Both the position numbers and the translations under genes were made by a program. Shown piece after piece: positions 60,491 through 64,000 of a stretch of 64,000 nucleotides of DNA (the first letter of the stretch is position 1; each line of letters opens with the position of its first letter). This DNA comes from an uncultured Actinomycetes bacterium. GTDB taxonomy: Bacteria > Actinomycetota > Actinomycetes > Nanopelagicales > Nanopelagicaceae. The notes beneath the pieces were generated by a model. The model ran no database searches and was not told where the DNA came from. It saw only the letters and a program-made list of their open reading frames with translations. The stretch spans positions 22,230 through 86,229 of the forward strand of contig CAIYRR010000001.1 in assembly GCA_903928745.1 (NCBI GenBank). The letters are read 5' to 3'.

Positions 60491-60892
60491 ATGAAGGTCT
60501 CGTGGCAGTTATTTCTTGGTTTCACGCTTTTCTATTTCATGATGGCGATCATCTACTGGCAACTCGGTGGTGAGGCGGTAGGTATTACCGCTATTGGTCT
60601 GAGTGGTGGACTTGCTGGACTTGTTGGTTTTTATATGTGGTACTCGTCCAAGAACACCGGCGGAATTTTGCCTGAAGATAATCAAGATGGCGAGATTGCT
60701 GACGGAGCTGGAGACCTAGGTTTCTACAGTCCACACTCATGGTGGCCTCTACCTGTTGCGCTATCTGCATGTGCTGCCGGTCTTGGACTGATCATCGGTT
60801 GGTGGCTCACGATTATCTCCGTGGGCGCTTTGCTTATCAGCATCGTTGGATTCGTTACTGAATACGAAAAGCCTTCCGTTTCAAGTCACTAA
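60491..60892 (+). CDS. ctaF: Cytochrome c oxidase subunit IV (actinobacterial)
   Basis: A 133-aa protein, ATG 60491. Four hydrophobic segments, with a WYSSKNTGGILPEDNQDGEIADGAGDLGFYSPHSWWP loop characteristic of CtaF in actinobacterial aa3 oxidases. It follows ctaD by 4 bases. The upstream part of the open frame is an overlap with ctaD and not used. Confidence 0.93.
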   Translation: MKVSWQLFLGFTLFYFMMAIIYWQLGGEAVGITAIGLSGGLAGLVGFYMWYSSKNTGGILPEDNQDGEIADGAGDLGFYSPHSWWPLPVALSACAAGLGLIIGWWLTIISVGALLISIVGFVTEYEKPSVSSH

Positions 60893-60898
60893 GTTCTG

Positions 60899-62134
60899 AT
60901 GACCTTGGAACAAGGCACAAGCGCTCTATCTGCGCGAGCAGCACTGGCCCGCAATATTCGTGGGCTTCCAAAAGCTGCAACGTGGGGCGCTTTATTTTCG
61001 GGGCTACTCGTGGTTCTTGTTTCCACGACAGGCCCTCTTGCGATTCTCTTTCAGGCTGCATCTGCTGGCAAACTTTCTGAGCAAGAGACTTCTTCGTGGC
61101 TCTTAATGATCTTTCTAGGGTCCGGGCTCTTTTCTCTCATTCTCTCCCTCAGACATGGAATGCCAATTATCGGTGCCTGGGGGACTGCAACGACAGCGCT
61201 TTTGGTAACAGGGCTACCAGCGAATTCCTTCTCGCAAGTTATTGGCGCCTATTTCGTTGCTTCATTAGCGTTGTTGTTAGTTGGCACTACAAGAGCGTTC
61301 AACTCAATCATGCGTCACGTTCCAAGGCCAGTAGTGATGGCGATGTTGGCTGGGATCCTTTTTCGTTTTGGAATTGGCGTATTTACTTCTCTGAATTCTA
61401 ACTTGGTTCTGGGTCTGGCCATGATTACAACTTTCTTCATTGGCCGCCGCTACAGATGGAGGGCGCCTGTTGTCGGCGCCTTAGCAGTAGGACTTATTGT
61501 GGCAGCGCTGCAATCCAAGCTTGTGAATCCTCATATTTCACTCTCTCTAGCAAAACCTATTTGGACCACTCCATCATTTTCACTCGGAGCAATTTTTACT
61601 TTGGCGATGCCAATTTTCTTAATGGTTCTGACCACTCAAAATGCTGCGGGAATTGCGGTTCTACATAACTCCAATTATCAACCACCCGATAATCAGATCG
61701 TCACATGGGGCGCGCTGTTGTCATTAGTTGGTGCAGGTTTTGGTGGAAGCGGTGTAAACATCTCCACAATTACTGCTGCGATTGTCACCCAAGAATCTGC
61801 CGATCCAAATCCCAAGACCCGATATTTTGCTGGCGTATCTTGCGGTATTTTCTATTTGTTATTGGCATTCTTTGGTGCCACAGTTACGGGTCTATTTGTA
61901 TCCTTGCCAGCAGATCTAATGGTGACGATTGCAGGTTTGGCACTAATCCCTGTGATCGCATCTGCATCCAATGACGCACTCTCCGATCCTGGTTATCGCG
62001 AAGCAGGTTTAGTTACTTTGCTCATCACTGTCTCTGGAGTCAGCGCCTGGCATCTCGGTTCACCATTTTGGGGGTTACTTGGTGGCGTTGTAGTTCACCA
62101 AATAACTTCGTGGAAGATTTCAACGAGATCCTAG
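60899..62134 (+). CDS. BenE-family transporter
   Basis: A 411-aa membrane protein with about 12 TM segments. Pattern GLPKAATWGALFSGLLVVLVSTTGPLAILFQA near the start, MPIIGAWGTATTALL and LTTQNAAGIAVLHNSNYQPP match the BenE benzoate:H+ symporter family. It directly follows ctaF with six bases, so it may be read through from the oxidase operon, an odd place. Substrate could be benzoate or another aromatic or purine-like acid. Confidence 0.85.
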   Translation: MTLEQGTSALSARAALARNIRGLPKAATWGALFSGLLVVLVSTTGPLAILFQAASAGKLSEQETSSWLLMIFLGSGLFSLILSLRHGMPIIGAWGTATTALLVTGLPANSFSQVIGAYFVASLALLLVGTTRAFNSIMRHVPRPVVMAMLAGILFRFGIGVFTSLNSNLVLGLAMITTFFIGRRYRWRAPVVGALAVGLIVAALQSKLVNPHISLSLAKPIWTTPSFSLGAIFTLAMPIFLMVLTTQNAAGIAVLHNSNYQPPDNQIVTWGALLSLVGAGFGGSGVNISTITAAIVTQESADPNPKTRYFAGVSCGIFYLLLAFFGATVTGLFVSLPADLMVTIAGLALIPVIASASNDALSDPGYREAGLVTLLITVSGVSAWHLGSPFWGLLGGVVVHQITSWKISTRS

Positions 62135-62136
62135 AT

Positions 62137-62769
62137 TTAGCGTGACATCGTTGATAGCTTCTTGAGGAATTCTTCCTCACTAACAACCTGTGCGGTAAAT
62201 GCCATTCCTGCGTGACCGCGCCCGCAAAGAATGTTGCAAAGACCAGGGAATGAACCTAACTTATCTGCGGTGAAATCAAAGTGTGCGCTCTCTCCAGGTA
62301 CTGCTTCCTTGTCGAGTGCTAATCCAGGAATCCAGAAACCATGCGATGTGTCAGCTGAATTCGTCAACGTGAAATGAAGAATTTTGCCCTGTGGAATATA
62401 GAGAACCTCACTCGTGCGCTTGCTCTTGTCATCGAGTGAGTAAACAAATGAGTACGACCATGACGCGACATCAATTTTCACATCTCCAGAACTCTTGATC
62501 GTGGCTACAGGATTCGATGAAGGAGATGCCGATGCAGAAGGAGTCGCCGATGCTGAAGCTTGCGGTGCAGGGGTTTGAGTGCGGAGAACCTTTTTCCATA
62601 TAGTCTTCTTGCCAACTTTTGCGCAGATGAGCGCGGTGGAGCCGGATTTCGAGAGTGAACCGACCTTCTTACAGGCGCCACCTACGGAGTTGGTTGCCAG
62701 AGCGCTGGGAGTAGGAAGGAGTACCAACACAAGGCAGGCTGTAATTATGGAGAGAGAAATTCGTTTCAT
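62137..62769 (-). CDS. Secreted stand-alone CuA-domain protein (COX2-like without TM hairpin)
   Basis: A 210-aa secreted protein. Signal peptide about 1-26; then a small basic part with two Cys (CKKVG...ICAKVGKK, about 33-58), an Ala/Ser/Pro linker (about 67-87) and a cupredoxin domain (about 95-200). This carries a complete CuA set: Trp 104, His 143 (SHGFW), Cys 178, Cys 182, His 186, Met 189 in CNILCGRGHAGM, and is clearly related to CtaC, but the two TM helices and proton-path parts are absent. Converges on benE with 2 bases between. Confidence 0.88.
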   Translation of the reverse strand: MKRISLSIITACLVLVLLPTPSALATNSVGGACKKVGSLSKSGSTALICAKVGKKTIWKKVLRTQTPAPQASASATPSASASPSSNPVATIKSSGDVKIDVASWSYSFVYSLDDKSKRTSEVLYIPQGKILHFTLTNSADTSHGFWIPGLALDKEAVPGESAHFDFTADKLGSFPGLCNILCGRGHAGMAFTAQVVSEEEFLKKLSTMSR

Positions 62770-62776
62770 GACTCAA

Positions 62777-62782
62777 AGCATA
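62777..62782 (-). promoter_or_regulatory. -10 element of leaderless CuA-protein promoter
   Basis: Minus-strand TATGCT ends 7 bases before ATG 62769. Confidence 0.45.
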
Positions 62783-62802
62783 GATAGCGATGAGTGCTAG
62801 CA

Positions 62803-64000
62803 CTAGTGAGAATCAATCTCCTTGTGGGCGTCGCCCCCTGGCTTTTGAATCTGCTCAGCATCTGCTCGACTGATACGCGCACGAAGTTTGCTTCCTCGGC
62901 TATTTGGATTGCGGACGCCATGCTCGTCTTCGGCGACGTGTTCCAAGGCAAGAGGTTGTTCGTGCTGGGTGAGTGTCCAGGCCTTCTCTTTCGAAATTGG
63001 CTCATGGACCTCGATGAATTCGCCTTCGGCGGTCATCATCAAACGGCCGGTCTCTTTGCCATGCAAGACGAGGTCGCTATCGGCTCTCTGGAGCGATAGA
63101 CAGAGGCGCTTGGTGATCACGTAGGCGATCGGAGGCAGAACGAATATCCCAATTCGGCTAAACCACATGATCTGGTTAATGGTCAACGAGAAGTGCGTTG
63201 CGATGATGTCGTTACCACCGTTGAGCAGCGTCACAAGAATGAAAGTCAGTGACATGGCACCAAGGGCGGTGCGGTTTGGAGCATTGCGAGGACGATCCAA
63301 GAGATGGTGTTCGCGCTTATCTCCGGTAAACCAGCTCTCGATGAATGGATAAAGAGCCATTCCCGTGAAAAGAATTCCCGGAACGATTAATCCGGGAATC
63401 AAAATATTCCATGAGATTGTGTGGCCAAATGCGTGAGTTTCAATGGGGGGAGACATACGGACTAATCCATCGAGCCATCCCATGTACCAGTCCGGCTGCG
63501 AACCAGCAGAAATTTGTCCTGGAGTGTAAGGACCGTAAAGCCAGATTGGGTTAATAGATGCAAGTGCAGATAGCAGAGCAGTTACGCCAAATACGATGAA
63601 GAAAAATCCGCCAGCTTTTGCCATGTAGACAGGCATAAGTGGATAGCCGACAACATTCTTCTCAGTGCGACCTGGACCTGGATATTGAGTGTGCTTCTGG
63701 TACCAGACCAACATGAGGTGAGCGGTAATGAGAGCCAAGAAAATTCCAGGCAAGAGCAGTACGTGCACTGTAAAGATTCGTGGAATAAAGGTATCTCCAG
63801 GGAATGCTCCTCCAAATGCGAAGAAGGATAGATAAGAACCAACGACAGGCATTGCTTGGATAATTGCCTCAGCGATACGGATACCCGTTCCGGAGAGAAG
63901 ATCATCAGGCAATGAGTAACCTAAAAATCCTTCAACGATTCCGAGAGTTAGAAGGCCTACTCCGATAATCCAGTTGAATTCACGTGGCTTGCGATAAGCA
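62803..64000 (-). CDS. qcrB: Cytochrome bc1 complex cytochrome b subunit (5' end outside window)
   Basis: The visible 399 codons (no start in the window) cover most of QcrB: RKPREFNWIIGVGLLTLGIVEGFLGYSLPDDLLSGTG, then HVLLLPGIFLALITAH with two heme His spaced 13 residues apart, WLDGLVRM and IPGLIVPGILFTGMALYPF. Actinobacterial QcrB has ~540 residues, so the first third lies beyond 64000. The C-terminal cytosolic tail is long and charged. Forms the bcc-aa3 supercomplex with the oxidase genes here; qcrA and qcrC should follow upstream, outside. Confidence 0.95.
   Translation of the reverse strand, partial: AYRKPREFNWIIGVGLLTLGIVEGFLGYSLPDDLLSGTGIRIAEAIIQAMPVVGSYLSFFAFGGAFPGDTFIPRIFTVHVLLLPGIFLALITAHLMLVWYQKHTQYPGPGRTEKNVVGYPLMPVYMAKAGGFFFIVFGVTALLSALASINPIWLYGPYTPGQISAGSQPDWYMGWLDGLVRMSPPIETHAFGHTISWNILIPGLIVPGILFTGMALYPFIESWFTGDKREHHLLDRPRNAPNRTALGAMSLTFILVTLLNGGNDIIATHFSLTINQIMWFSRIGIFVLPPIAYVITKRLCLSLQRADSDLVLHGKETGRLMMTAEGEFIEVHEPISKEKAWTLTQHEQPLALEHVAEDEHGVRNPNSRGSKLRARISRADAEQIQKPGGDAHKEIDSH

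Overview
The window is a dense, single-replicon chromosomal segment of a streamlined, fairly low-GC actinobacterium. Three things point there: (i) typical actinobacterial families (DUF4191, DUF3043, SCO2322 family, CtaF-type oxidase subunit IV, PadR-ino1 pair, SAM-IV riboswitch); (ii) the order of core genes in the right half (glnA, RDD, DUF4191, lipA, lipB, TIGR01777 epimerase, E2, lpd, pepA, gcvT, ... nadA, hesB, adoK, ctaC, ctaD, ctaF, qcrB), which I recall resembles the mycobacterial block around Rv2193-Rv2220; and (iii) extreme compaction, with 4-bp convergent stop overlaps and many apparently leaderless promoters. A freshwater acI-type (Nanopelagicales) lineage is my best guess; this is inference, not a database result. 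No rRNA, tRNA, CRISPR array, IS element or prophage was seen.

Layout. 0-11 kb: a cytosolic NarL-type sensor kinase/response regulator (partial) behind a long-chain acyl-CoA ligase, divergent from an SRPBCC protein and ROK glucokinase; a hydrolase-like membrane protein; PlsC; a Cas4-like PD-(D/E)XK nuclease with a LysE exporter; a uracil permease; a PadR regulator with a tandem-repeat operator driving inositol-phosphate synthase; a two-TM envelope protein and a LuxR solo. 11.5-15.5 kb: a catabolic operon (crotonase, SDR, ketoglutarate-semialdehyde-type ALDH, FAH hydrolase). 15.5-17.2 kb: an APH-type kinase and a second SDR. 17.4-20.9 kb: a SAM-IV riboswitch in front of a polar-amino-acid ABC importer and an N-formyl-amino-acid amidohydrolase. 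20.9-24 kb: copper-type envelope proteins (YcnI, CopC) and a SulP transporter without STAS domain. 24-30 kb: a strikingly asymmetric heterodimeric ABC exporter, NCS1 nucleobase permease and NhaA. 30.1-34.2 kb: a split cytochrome-b complex divergent from a ferric-reductase-like flavoprotein and an FMN-binding protein, the most unusual redox locus of the window.

34.3-64 kb is the conserved core: glutamine synthetase with a GlnR-like box, lipoate synthesis (lipA, lipB), the two-lipoyl-domain E2 and E3, pepA, gcvT, a complete B12-riboswitch-controlled ECF transporter operon with a SCO2322-family secreted protein, an aldo/keto reductase, quinolinate synthase, Fe-S and sulfur-transfer genes (HesB/ErpA-type, TusA, cysteine desulfurase), adenosine kinase, and the cytochrome oxidase genes ctaC-ctaD-ctaF followed by a BenE transporter, a stand-alone CuA-domain protein and the 3' part of qcrB.

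The genes fit a small heterotroph that scavenges nucleobases, amino acids, B12 and probably methionine, and respires through a menaquinol-bcc/aa3 branch. Two extra electron-transfer parts (the split cytochrome-b cluster and the lone CuA protein) have no obvious textbook role and are the best candidates for new biology.
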